Below the pieces are notes generated by a model, which made no database searches, was not told the DNA's origin, and worked only from the letters and a program-made list of their open reading frames with translations. A program made the position numbers and the translations under genes. 53,527 nt of DNA from Caldilinea sp. CFX5 (GTDB lineage Bacteria > Chloroflexota > Anaerolineae > Caldilineales > Caldilineaceae), in NCBI GenBank assembly GCA_021405325.1, contig QWII01000065.1:1-53527 (forward strand), written 5' to 3'. Shown one piece after another: positions 25,501 to 32,572 of this stretch (its first letter is position 1; every line of letters starts with the position of its first letter).

Positions 25501-26379
25501 TTACAGAAGCAACGGCGGGGCGCGATGGCCTGGTGTTGTCAGCGCGTGGGCAGCCGCGATCACAGGGGAGATAGGGGTTGGTTCTGTGCTGAACTGATAG
25601 CCAAGACCGTGAACCGTCTTCAGATACTGGGGATTGGCCGGTTCTTTTTCCACCTTGCTACGCAAACGGCGCATGGTGACCCGTACAAACCCTAAATCTT
25701 CATGGGGGTGATAATCCCACACGGCCCGCAAGAATTCCTCTTTGCTGACCGGCTTATCCGGATTGTGCATGAGATAACTAAGCATGCGATATTCGTTAGG
25801 CGTCAGGTTGACCACCTCGCCTCGCACGGTCACTTGTTGCAACTCTTCATTCAGGGTGATATCGCCATAGGTGAGAAGGTGGCTTGTCTTCTGGCGTTGT
25901 TCTTGGTTAACGCGCCGCAAGATTGCACGAATGCGCGCGCGCAATTCTTGCAACACAAAGGGCTTTGTCATATAGTGATCGGCGCCCAATTCGATCCCGG
26001 TAATGACATCATCGGTGCGTGAATTGGCGGTGATCATGATGATCGGCACGTCAGTCTGTTTGCGTAGTTGGGCGCAGACTTCCAGCCCATCAAGAAACGG
26101 CATATTGACATCCAGGAGGACACAATCAACGTGGTTTTGCCCAAAGACAGTGAGCGCCTCGCGGCCATCGTTGGCGGTGATAACCTGATAGCCATCTAGT
26201 TTTAGGGTCAACAGGAGTAATTTGCGGAGGGCGTCATCATCTTCAACGACGAGGATCTGTTTGTTTGCTGACATTGTATTATTTTGTGTATTATTTTGTG
26301 TATTATTTTGTGTATTATTTTGTGTATTATTTTGTGTATTATTTTGTCTACAGTCTACTGAGTTGTTTACGGTATTCAT
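25501..26379 (-). CDS. OmpR/PhoB-type response regulator with NNTQ-repeat N-terminus
   Basis: A DNA-binding response regulator of 292 residues. The receiver domain has the acidic pair (VVEDDD), phosphoacceptor Asp90 (LLDVNMP), the TAN motif and a Lys in MTKPF. The winged-helix domain (NLTPNEYRMLSYLMHNPDKP, VRVTMRRLRSKVE, GLGYQF) recognises DNA. The first 35 residues include six NNTQ repeats written by a 12-bp tandem repeat. A GAAGG site precedes the long start at 26379, while the inner ATG at 26274 (MSANKQ) has only repeat DNA upstream, so the long form is preferred. No histidine kinase is adjacent. Confidence 0.88.
   Translation of the reverse strand: MNTVNNSVDCRQNNTQNNTQNNTQNNTQNNTQNNTMSANKQILVVEDDDALRKLLLLTLKLDGYQVITANDGREALTVFGQNHVDCVLLDVNMPFLDGLEVCAQLRKQTDVPIIMITANSRTDDVITGIELGADHYMTKPFVLQELRARIRAILRRVNQEQRQKTSHLLTYGDITLNEELQQVTVRGEVVNLTPNEYRMLSYLMHNPDKPVSKEEFLRAVWDYHPHEDLGFVRVTMRRLRSKVEKEPANPQYLKTVHGLGYQFSTEPTPISPVIAAAHALTTPGHRAPPLLL
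26275..26347. repeat. 12-bp coding tandem repeat
   Basis: Six copies of ATTATTTTGTGT encode (NNTQ)n at the N-terminus of the response regulator. The unit length is a multiple of three, so copy-number changes would alter tail length without shifting frame. Confidence 0.93.
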
Positions 26380-26693
26380 AGCCCTGCCCTTCTAATGGAT
26401 ACGCTGGTTGATTACTGCGCAAGATAAGGAATGATAGATGGGTAGGAAGCAGCAATTGGGTTTCTCTTTTGGTATATACAACCTGATCGATGGTAACAGT
26501 CGAATGAATATCGCGTGCTGGTTGCTTAGTCAAATAGGAATCATGCCTACCTATAGTAAACTGGAATTGCAAAAGTCGTCAATTATGAAATATTGACGAA
26601 TCATATGAATCTGCCAAATAAACTTGAAAGGTTAAGATCATAAGATTCTTAGGGTTAGTTACTTAATCGTAAATAAAATGAAAAGAGGATAAC
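26380..26693. other. Divergent intergenic region (~314 nt)
   Basis: An A/T-rich spacer between the response regulator and dehydratase genes. No palindrome of the kind found in other gaps is present. Promoters for both genes must lie here, but no pair of boxes stands out. No credible small gene. Confidence 0.5.
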
Positions 26694-27680
26694 ATGGAGT
26701 ACCCAACCATTGCCGAAATCCGCACTGCACGCGCCGCGCTGGCCGACTTAATCGTCGAAACGCCAATTTGGCGTTGGGGGAATCGTGCGGTTGTGCAACA
26801 TCTGGGCCAAGAAACAGAACTCTATTTAAAACTCGAACTCTTACAATATACTGGCAGTTTTAAACCGCGCGGCGCATTGACGGTGATGCGTGCTTTGGAT
26901 CAAGCTACGCTCGCCAAAGGCGTCACGGCTGTTAGCGCCGGCAACCATGCCATTGCGGTCGCCTTTGCTGCCCAACTGCTAGGCACAACGGCGAAAGTGG
27001 TGATGCCGAAAAGCGCCAACCCGGCGCGAGTTGCCACTTGCCGCAGCTACGGGGCGATTGTTGAATTGGTGGACAATGTGGCGCTGGCCTTTACACGGGT
27101 GCAGCAGATCCAACAAGAAGAGGGCCGTTATTTTGTCCACCCCTTTGAAGGTCCCAACACCATTCTGGGGACAGCCACAGTCGGGCTGGAATTTGCCACC
27201 CAAGTAGCTGACCTCGACGCTGTGATCATTCCCATTGGTGGCGGCGGCCTTTGCGCCGGCATGGCGACAGCGATCAAACAAATGCAACCGACGTGTCAGA
27301 TCTTTGGTGTAGAGCCGGTCGGCGCGGATACCATGCACCGTAGCTTTGCCGCCGGCGCCCCTCAATCAATTCCTACCGTTCAGACCATCGCCGACAGCTT
27401 GGGCGCGCCCCATGCGGCGCCCTATAGCTTTAGCCTCTGCCACCACTTTGTTGATGATCTGGTCTTAGTCACCGATGATGAGATTCGCCAGGCGATGGCG
27501 CTCTTGTTCCGTTCGATGAAACTGGCCGTTGAACCGGCCGGCGCCACGGCCACTGCCGCCCTGTGGGGTCCGCTACGGGAACGACTTCGTGGCCGTCGCG
27601 TCGGTGTGATTGTCTGTGGCGCCAATATTGACATTGACACCTTTGCGAAACAGGTGAAACAAGCCGAAACGGTGGCGTAA
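26694..27680 (+). CDS. Threonine/serine dehydratase-like PLP enzyme
   Basis: A 328-residue fold-type II pyridoxal-phosphate enzyme. The cofactor Lys lies in YTGSFKPRGAL, the phosphate-binding Gly loop is GGGGLCAGMA, and the substrate loop is VSAGNHAIAVAFAA. The length matches catabolic threonine dehydratase or serine racemase/dehydratase, without the C-terminal ACT domain of biosynthetic IlvA. It probably deaminates L-threonine or L-serine to an oxo-acid, but a threo-3-hydroxyaspartate dehydratase role is also possible. GAGG lies seven bases before the ATG. It stands alone. Confidence 0.9.
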   Translation: MEYPTIAEIRTARAALADLIVETPIWRWGNRAVVQHLGQETELYLKLELLQYTGSFKPRGALTVMRALDQATLAKGVTAVSAGNHAIAVAFAAQLLGTTAKVVMPKSANPARVATCRSYGAIVELVDNVALAFTRVQQIQQEEGRYFVHPFEGPNTILGTATVGLEFATQVADLDAVIIPIGGGGLCAGMATAIKQMQPTCQIFGVEPVGADTMHRSFAAGAPQSIPTVQTIADSLGAPHAAPYSFSLCHHFVDDLVLVTDDEIRQAMALLFRSMKLAVEPAGATATAALWGPLRERLRGRRVGVIVCGANIDIDTFAKQVKQAETVA

Positions 27681-27746
27681 CGCTGAATGATAAGTGTGGT
27701 TCTATACCCATTCTATCAAGCAGCGGTGTGGGGTAAAGCCCAAACG

Positions 27747-27817
27747 ACTTGTCTGTCATTCTGAAAGAATCTCTAGCGTACAATACCCTAGAGATTCTTT
27801 CAGAATGACAGACAAGT
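27747..27817. repeat. Near-perfect palindrome, ~32-bp arms
   Basis: The arms GACTTGTCTGTCATTCTGAA and TTCAGAATGACAGACAAGTC continue inwards as AGAATCTCTAG/CTAGAGATTCT. It lies 67 nt after the dehydratase stop. A partial AGGACTGACGCAAGACG motif just downstream resembles the end of the palindrome at 32447-32561. Confidence 0.92.
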
Positions 27818-27898
27818 CCCCCTGTTTTCAATTGCATAGGACTGACGCAAGACGAACCATGATGAAACGCGATGCCCCGTGCATAAGTCCTGTTGCAA

Positions 27899-27937
27899 AC
27901 AAAAAAGGGGTCTCACAGCATGTGAGACCCCTTTTTG
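27899..27937. terminator. Bidirectional rho-independent terminator
   Basis: GGGGTCTCACA and TGTGAGACCCC form a perfect 11-bp stem with a three-base loop. It is flanked by A6 on the left and T5 on the right, so a T-tract follows on both strands. It directly follows the tRNA gene on the minus strand. Confidence 0.93.
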
Positions 27938-28010
<73 letters not shown>

Positions 28011-28074
28011 ATATGCCACGACAACACATGCCACAACAGCACATCCCATTGAGTGTATTGTCTGTAACAGGAGT

Positions 28075-28103
28075 AGTATACCAAACCTCAGGCAATCCGG
28101 CAA
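28075..28103 (-). promoter_or_regulatory. Promoter of the tRNA-Thr gene
   Basis: On the minus strand TTGCCG (28098-28103) and TATACT (28075-28080) are 17 bases apart. A TGG triplet precedes the -10 box, as in extended -10 promoters. Confidence 0.68.
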
Positions 28104-28147
28104 GTTTTTCCGGTCGTGGTGAGCATTGGGTAAGGTGTTGTTTGGCA

Positions 28148-28714
28148 TTACTCCTTCACGCGCGTGACATAGCGAGCATCACGCGTATCGACGCGAATCA
28201 GGTCGCCTTCATTGACAAACATCGGCGCTTGTAGACGCAGTCCGGTTTCGACTTCCACCTGTTTTAGCGCCGCGCCGGCAGCAGTGTCACCCAGAACGGC
28301 CATATCGGCCCAGACCACACGTAGATCAACGGTGGTGGGCAGCGAAATCTTGATCGGTTCGCCTTCGTAGGTTTCCAGCACCAGCACCTGATTGTCGGTC
28401 AGATACTCCACCACGCCTTCGAGCGCTTCTCGTGTCAGGACAACCTGCTCAAAGGTTTCGGTATTCATAAAATAGTAGAGATCGCCGTCGCTGTACTGGA
28501 ACTGTACCTGATCTTTGTCAAAGGTGACCTCTTGCACCCGTTCGCCGTTATTATAGGTCTTTTCTACATTGGCGCCGCTGCGAATATTGCGCAATTTGAG
28601 GCGAATGGTGGCGCCGCCACGGGCAACCTTGATATGTTGATACTCCAGCACCCGCCAGAGTTGTTTCTCTTCTTCGTAAACGTCGCCCTTGCGGAGGGAT
28701 TGTACTTCAGCCAT
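28148..28714 (-). CDS. efp: Elongation factor P
   Basis: A 188-residue translation factor that relieves ribosomes stalled at consecutive prolines. All three domains are present (LRKGDVYEEEKQLWRVLEY; TYNNGERVQEVTFDKDQVQF; GEPIKISLPTTVDLRV; final GDLIRVDTRDARYVTRV). The domain I tip that reaches the peptidyl-transferase centre usually reads PGKG; here it is VARGG with Arg32 at the tip. Arg at this place is the glycosylated residue in EarP-type EF-P, but no EarP gene is seen nearby. It is expressed from its own consensus promoter. Confidence 0.95.
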   Translation of the reverse strand: MAEVQSLRKGDVYEEEKQLWRVLEYQHIKVARGGATIRLKLRNIRSGANVEKTYNNGERVQEVTFDKDQVQFQYSDGDLYYFMNTETFEQVVLTREALEGVVEYLTDNQVLVLETYEGEPIKISLPTTVDLRVVWADMAVLGDTAAGAALKQVEVETGLRLQAPMFVNEGDLIRVDTRDARYVTRVKE

Positions 28715-28756
28715 GATCTACCTATGCTTTCTGTTTTCGTTCAATTGCCGCCAGAG

Positions 28757-28785
28757 ATTATATGCAAGAGGCGCACACCTGTCAA
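28757..28785 (-). promoter_or_regulatory. Perfect consensus sigma-70 promoter of efp
   Basis: On the minus strand TTGACA (28780-28785) and TATAAT (28757-28762) are separated by exactly 17 bases. The leader to the efp ATG would be about 35 nt. Confidence 0.9.
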
Positions 28786-28801
28786 TTTGGTCAGATCACA
28801 A

Positions 28802-28900
28802 ATAGAATGCGGATTGGGCGGATCTAGCGGATTAGGGCGGCTTCAAAAAGAAAGAAAATCCGCATCACTCAGCTAGATCCGCCCAATCCGCATTCTATTG
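28802..28900. repeat. Palindrome with ruvA stop codon in its arm
   Basis: The arms ATAGAATGCGGATTGGGCGG (plus ATCTAG) and CTAGATCCGCCCAATCCGCA (plus TTCTAT) flank about 45 bases that include a purine-rich AAAAAGAAAGAAAA tract. The ruvA TAG stop (28895-28897, minus strand) is in the outer end. A degraded single arm of the same family covers 36113-36137, where it holds the stop codon of the Fe-S oxidoreductase. Confidence 0.92.
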
Positions 28901-29485
28901 ATCAAACTGGCTGAGGGCGAGGCGTAACCGTTCCTCAACGCCAACCGCGTCTTTGGGTAGTTTTTGGATGGCGCGTTGCGCTTCGACCACGCTATAGCCG
29001 AGGCTGGTGAGGGCGTCGAGGACTTCACTGTCCACATTGCTAACTTGCACCAGGCCGCCAATGGCGGTAGTTGCGCCGCCCACTTTGTCTTTTAATTCAA
29101 GGATGATCTTTTGCGCCGTGCGTTTTCCCACGCCGGGGACGCGCGCGACTAAGGCCGGTTCTTCATTGGCAATGGCCAGACGCAGTGCATCCGGGCTAAG
29201 GGTGTTGAGCGTGGCCAGCGCCACGCGCGGGCCGACACCGTTGACGCTCAACAATAGCTCAAACATCGCCAATTCGTCATCGCTGGGGAAGCCGTAGAGT
29301 GACAGCGCATCCTCGCGTACCTGGAGGTAGGTTTGCAGGAGTACGCTGTCGCCTTGTTTGAATTGGGTGCTGGTTACTTCCGTGGTAAAGACGCGCAGAC
29401 CAATACCGCCGGCAGGGCTGCCGACTTCGATGACCAGATAGCCTTTCCCACTTTGCAGAACATTGCCACGCACTGACCGAATCAT
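28895..29485 (-). CDS. ruvA: Holliday junction DNA helicase subunit RuvA
   Basis: A 196-residue RuvA. Domain I is an OB fold (MIRSVRGNVLQSGKGYLVIE). The helix-hairpin-helix motifs that hold the junction are LLSVNGVGPRVALATL and LVARVPGVGKRTAQKIILEL. The C-terminal domain III (LDALTSLGYSVVEAQRAIQ) contacts RuvB. The tetramer binds four-way junctions during recombinational repair. The start was chosen because GGAGG lies eight bases before this ATG; the longer frame has no comparable site. ruvB is not in the window; ruvC is 1.4 kb upstream, separated by a response regulator. Confidence 0.96.
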   Translation of the reverse strand: MIRSVRGNVLQSGKGYLVIEVGSPAGGIGLRVFTTEVTSTQFKQGDSVLLQTYLQVREDALSLYGFPSDDELAMFELLLSVNGVGPRVALATLNTLSPDALRLAIANEEPALVARVPGVGKRTAQKIILELKDKVGGATTAIGGLVQVSNVDSEVLDALTSLGYSVVEAQRAIQKLPKDAVGVEERLRLALSQFDQ

Positions 29486-29812
29486 GAACCCTTTCCTCCC
29501 CATTTCCTTCACGGGCGTGATAGGACTGCACCGGCGCAGACCTTGATCTGCAAGCATGGTACACCAGAGCGGGTTCGCTTCGCAAACTTACGCTGTGCGT
29601 GATATTGCTGAATTTGTCAATTATACATCATGGCTAAAGAACCATTGACAAGAGGTATCGCTGATGGCAAATGGCGTAGAAGATAGGAGACGCATTTGCC
29701 ATAAACGCACTGCTTCCATTGTAACGGAACCGATCACCCTCTCAGACGTGCTAGAACCCTGTCGTCGTTGACGGGGCGGCACGCCGTCGCTGACCTCAGT
29801 ACCGGGTGGCGC
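29486..29812. other. Intergenic region upstream of ruvA (~327 nt)
   Basis: A TATAAT box on the minus strand (29620-29625) is the likely -10 of the ruvA promoter; its best -35 candidate (TTGTCA) is 20 bases away, so the call is weak. GGCAAATG/CATTTGCC near 29663 and 29693 forms a small inverted repeat. No gene. Confidence 0.45.
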
Positions 29813-30625
29813 TTACGCCATCGCCATTTCGCGCTTGACCGGCGGTTGGGTGTTGAATTTATACCCGGCGCCGCGTACAGTCACCAAATAGTTCGGATCC
29901 GAGGGATCTTCTTCAATCTTCTCGCGCAAGCGGCGCACAGCCACTTCGACCAGATTGGTGCCGCCGGCCAGGTCATAGCCCCACACGGTTTGGAAGAGAT
30001 CGTTCTTGCTCACCGGGCGATCCGGCATGCTCATCAGGTGGCGCAGCAGTTGATATTCGGTCGGGGTCAGGTGGACCGTCTTCTCACGCACTTTGACCTG
30101 GTGCATTTCGTCATTCAACACCACATCGTGGAAGGCCATCACTCGTGGTTCGGCCCGTTCGGTCGCCCAGGAGACGCGGCGCAGAATCGCTTGCAATCTT
30201 ACTTCAATCTCTCTGAAAGTGAACGGCTTGCAAATATAATCGTCGGCGCCCAGGCTAAAGCCATAAACAATGTCATCAGGGCGGTTCAGAGCCGAGAGCA
30301 TGACAATCGGCACATCGCTCTGCTGGCGCAATTCGGCGCAGAGGGTAAAGCCATCGATCTCCGGCATCATCACATCAAGCAACACCAGGTCGATCTCATG
30401 TGTTTCAAAGAGTTGACGCGCTTCCCGACCATTGCGCGCTGTGATGACCTTGTAGCCGATCTTCTGTAAAGAGATCTTCAACAGCTCGCGAAGGGGATCT
30501 TCATCTTCGGCAACGAGAATGCGAATTTCGCGTTGGGGGCCAACCTTGGTGTGGAAAACTGGGGGGAGCGTCCCCATGCGGCCAGGGTGATTGTTAAAGT
30601 GGTTGAGATTTGTATATTCGCGCAT
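29813..30625 (-). CDS. OmpR/PhoB-type response regulator
   Basis: A 270-residue response regulator. A 33-residue N-terminal extension precedes the receiver, which has the acidic patch VAEDED, phosphoacceptor Asp84 (LLDVMMP), Ser in MLSALN and Lys in ICKPF. The winged helix (LTPTEYQLLRHLMSMPDRP, VEVAVRRLREKIEEDPSDPN, GAGYKF) is complete. It is clearly related to the regulator at 25501-26379 but lacks the NNTQ tail. No sensor kinase is adjacent. A GAGAG stretch precedes the ATG. It lies between ruvC and ruvA, though a link with recombination is not implied. Confidence 0.92.
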   Translation of the reverse strand: MREYTNLNHFNNHPGRMGTLPPVFHTKVGPQREIRILVAEDEDPLRELLKISLQKIGYKVITARNGREARQLFETHEIDLVLLDVMMPEIDGFTLCAELRQQSDVPIVMLSALNRPDDIVYGFSLGADDYICKPFTFREIEVRLQAILRRVSWATERAEPRVMAFHDVVLNDEMHQVKVREKTVHLTPTEYQLLRHLMSMPDRPVSKNDLFQTVWGYDLAGGTNLVEVAVRRLREKIEEDPSDPNYLVTVRGAGYKFNTQPPVKREMAMA

Positions 30626-30835
30626 TGGTCTCTCTTACTTCCCGCTTTAAAGAATTACGTAGTCAGTATGATGATTGACGAACGTTTGCTTGGTTGTTTC
30701 TACTATATTAATCGCAGTTCACAGACAAATCCTTCGCGGGAATTTGACCAATTTTTGACCAATTTTTTAAAAAGTCCGAAATTGGCTAAAAAAAGGCAAA
30801 ATTGGTAGGCGGAATGATGGAGGTGGCTTGGGGTG

Positions 30836-31369
30836 TTAGGGCAAAAAGAGGTAGCGGCTGTGTTGCAAATGACAGACGGCGACGGCAACCCCATCGGCTG
30901 CGTCATCGGGGCGAGGGGGTTCCGGCAAATTAAGGAGACGCTGCACCATTTCCTGGATCTGTGGTTTGTCGGCATTGCCATAGCCGGTAATGGCTTGTTT
31001 CACTTCGGCCGGCGTATACTCGGCCACGGGAATGCCCAATTCGGCGGCGGCCACCAGGATCACGCCTCTGGCCTGGCCGACGGTGATGGCGGTGGTGACG
31101 TTGCGGCCAAAGAAGAGTTTTTCAATGGCGACTTCATCCGGTTGAAACTCGGCAATCAGCGCCTTCATATCGTGGAAGAGTTCGCGGAGCCGTTGGGGCA
31201 TGGGGTCACCGGCCTGGGTGCGCAACACACCACAAGCCAGCAATTCGTAATCACCCGTAGTAGTCTTGGCCACCGCGCCATAACCGGTGATGGCGGTGCC
31301 GGGATCGATCCCAAGCACCACCCGTTCCACCGTAATGGCCGGCGCCACCCGTGTCCGTTTGCCGTTCAT
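30836..31369 (-). CDS. ruvC: Crossover junction endodeoxyribonuclease RuvC
   Basis: A 177-residue Holliday junction resolvase with the RNase H-like fold. The first catalytic Asp is in VLGIDPGTAITGYG, the next acidic residue in AIEKLFFGRN, and the last pair in RPDDAADGVAVAVCH. It cuts junctions symmetrically within the RuvABC pathway. A basic N-terminal extension of about 13 residues precedes the usual start. The ATG is two bases after the yebC stop, so the two genes are co-transcribed, an arrangement common in bacteria. Confidence 0.95.
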   Translation of the reverse strand: MNGKRTRVAPAITVERVVLGIDPGTAITGYGAVAKTTTGDYELLACGVLRTQAGDPMPQRLRELFHDMKALIAEFQPDEVAIEKLFFGRNVTTAITVGQARGVILVAAAELGIPVAEYTPAEVKQAITGYGNADKPQIQEMVQRLLNLPEPPRPDDAADGVAVAVCHLQHSRYLFLP

Positions 31370-31371
31370 GA

Positions 31372-32139
31372 TCAGGCAAATTGAGCGACAACGTCGTCGG
31401 TGAGTTCCAGGTTGTGATAGACCTTATTCACGTCGTCCAACTCTTCCAGATTCTCAATGAGGGAGAGGACGGCGGCGGCTTCGTTCGGGGCAAGTTCCAT
31501 TGTCGTGTTGGGCTGCTTCATTAGCTCCGACTGATCGGGCGTAAAGCCATTGTCCCGCAGCATCTGGGTGATCTGGCTCAGATCGGCCCGTTCCGTGTAG
31601 ACTTCCACGGCATCGTCGCTCACCTGGACATCGGTGGCGCCGCCTTCCAGGGCAATCTCAAAGATTTTGTCCGGGTCAACGTTGGTGGGGGCGCCATCTT
31701 CATCGACGCGGTTAAAGACAATGTAGCCCTTTTCCGTAAATTGCCAGGCGACTGACCCCGGCTCCCCCAAACTGCCATTGGCGCGATTGAAGTGATAGCG
31801 CAGATCGGAAGTGGTGCGTGTGCGCTTGTCGCTCAAGCAATCGACCAGAATGGCGATGCCGTGGGGGCCGTAGCCCTCGTAGACAATCTCTTCGATTTCG
31901 GCCGCGTCTTTTTCCAGCCCAGCGCCGCGGCGAATGGCGCGCTCAATGTTGTCTTTGGGCATATTTTCCGCTTTGGCCTTGTCCACTGCCAGCCGCAACG
32001 CAAAGTTGGTGTTCTGATCAGCGCCGTTGCGCGCGGCCACCTGGATCTCACGGGCCAGCTTGGTGAAAATTTTGCCGCGCACCGCATCATTCGCCCCTTT
32101 TTTGCGTTTGATTGTCGCCCATTTAGAATGTCCTGACAT
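31372..32139 (-). CDS. YebC/PmpR family regulatory protein
   Basis: A 255-residue member of the YebC/TACO1 family. The start MSGHSKWATIKRKKGANDA, the central ENMPKDNIERAIRRG and EIVYEGYGPHGIAILVDCLS are diagnostic. Members act as transcription regulators in some bacteria, and related proteins assist translation through proline stretches. AGGAAG lies six bases before the ATG. It is first in an operon with ruvC. Confidence 0.94.
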   Translation of the reverse strand: MSGHSKWATIKRKKGANDAVRGKIFTKLAREIQVAARNGADQNTNFALRLAVDKAKAENMPKDNIERAIRRGAGLEKDAAEIEEIVYEGYGPHGIAILVDCLSDKRTRTTSDLRYHFNRANGSLGEPGSVAWQFTEKGYIVFNRVDEDGAPTNVDPDKIFEIALEGGATDVQVSDDAVEVYTERADLSQITQMLRDNGFTPDQSELMKQPNTTMELAPNEAAAVLSLIENLEELDDVNKVYHNLELTDDVVAQFA

Positions 32140-32178
32140 AGCTTACTTCCTTTTTATCCTCTGCTGGGATTGGCAACC

Positions 32179-32242
32179 CGTGATTCGTGTTGCGTGTTGC
32201 GTGATTGATGGTGCGCACATGAGGTAAATCACGAATCACGCA
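32179..32242. repeat. GATTCGTGTTGCGT-type hairpin
   Basis: CGTGATTCGTG and TTGCGTG units on the left face ATCACGAATCACG on the right, around the sequence TGGTGCGCACATGAGG. It is the same unit family as 2097-2160 and 8180-8296. It lies in the yebC upstream region. Confidence 0.82.
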
Positions 32243-32334
32243 AACAATTATCACTGCTTGAAAATCCCGTACCTGTTCTTCTTTGACTGATTTTACTATT
32301 GTACCACAGCACATACTACCCGTACATCGTACAG

Positions 32335-32434
32335 GGTTGAGATCGGTAGTAAAGACTTTAGTGTTGAGATCGGTAGTAAAGACTTTAGTCTTCGGGGCGC
32401 CCGGAAGGCAGAAGTCTTTACTACCGATCTCAAC
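32335..32434. mobile_element. MITE-like repeat, ends-only copy
   Basis: Two tandem GTTGAGATCGGTAGTAAAGA ends are followed by CTTTAGTCTTCGGGGCGCCC and an inverted end (AAGTCTTTACTACCGATCTC). The GAACTTGTCACG core is missing. It may be an internally deleted member of the family at 4533 and 21551. Confidence 0.7.
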
Positions 32435-32446
32435 TTATTTTGTACA

Positions 32447-32561
32447 GGACTTACGCAAGACGCCGGGCACCCAGCGGGTTCCCGCGGCATCCTGCCGGCC
32501 TGCCGCCAGAGATGGCGCGGGAACCTGCTGGGTGCCCAGATTCCCGTCTTGCGTAAGTCCT
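32447..32561. repeat. Large palindrome, AGGACTTACGCAAGACG arms
   Basis: The outer arms AGGACTTACGCAAGACG and CGTCTTGCGTAAGTCCT enclose the inner arms GGGCACCCAGCGGGTTCCCG and CGGGAACCTGCTGGGTGCCC. It ends 11 bases before the pyrG stop. Confidence 0.92.
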
Positions 32562-32572
32562 ATTATAAAACA

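Noticed and set aside
26275..26347. Possible iteron or CRISPR repeat
   Set aside because: It is a pure 12-bp tandem repeat in frame with the response regulator, with no spacers and no replication gene near it.
27681..27900. tRNA-associated integration (attachment) site
   Set aside because: No direct repeat of the tRNA 3' end and no integrase gene were found near the tRNA-Thr gene.
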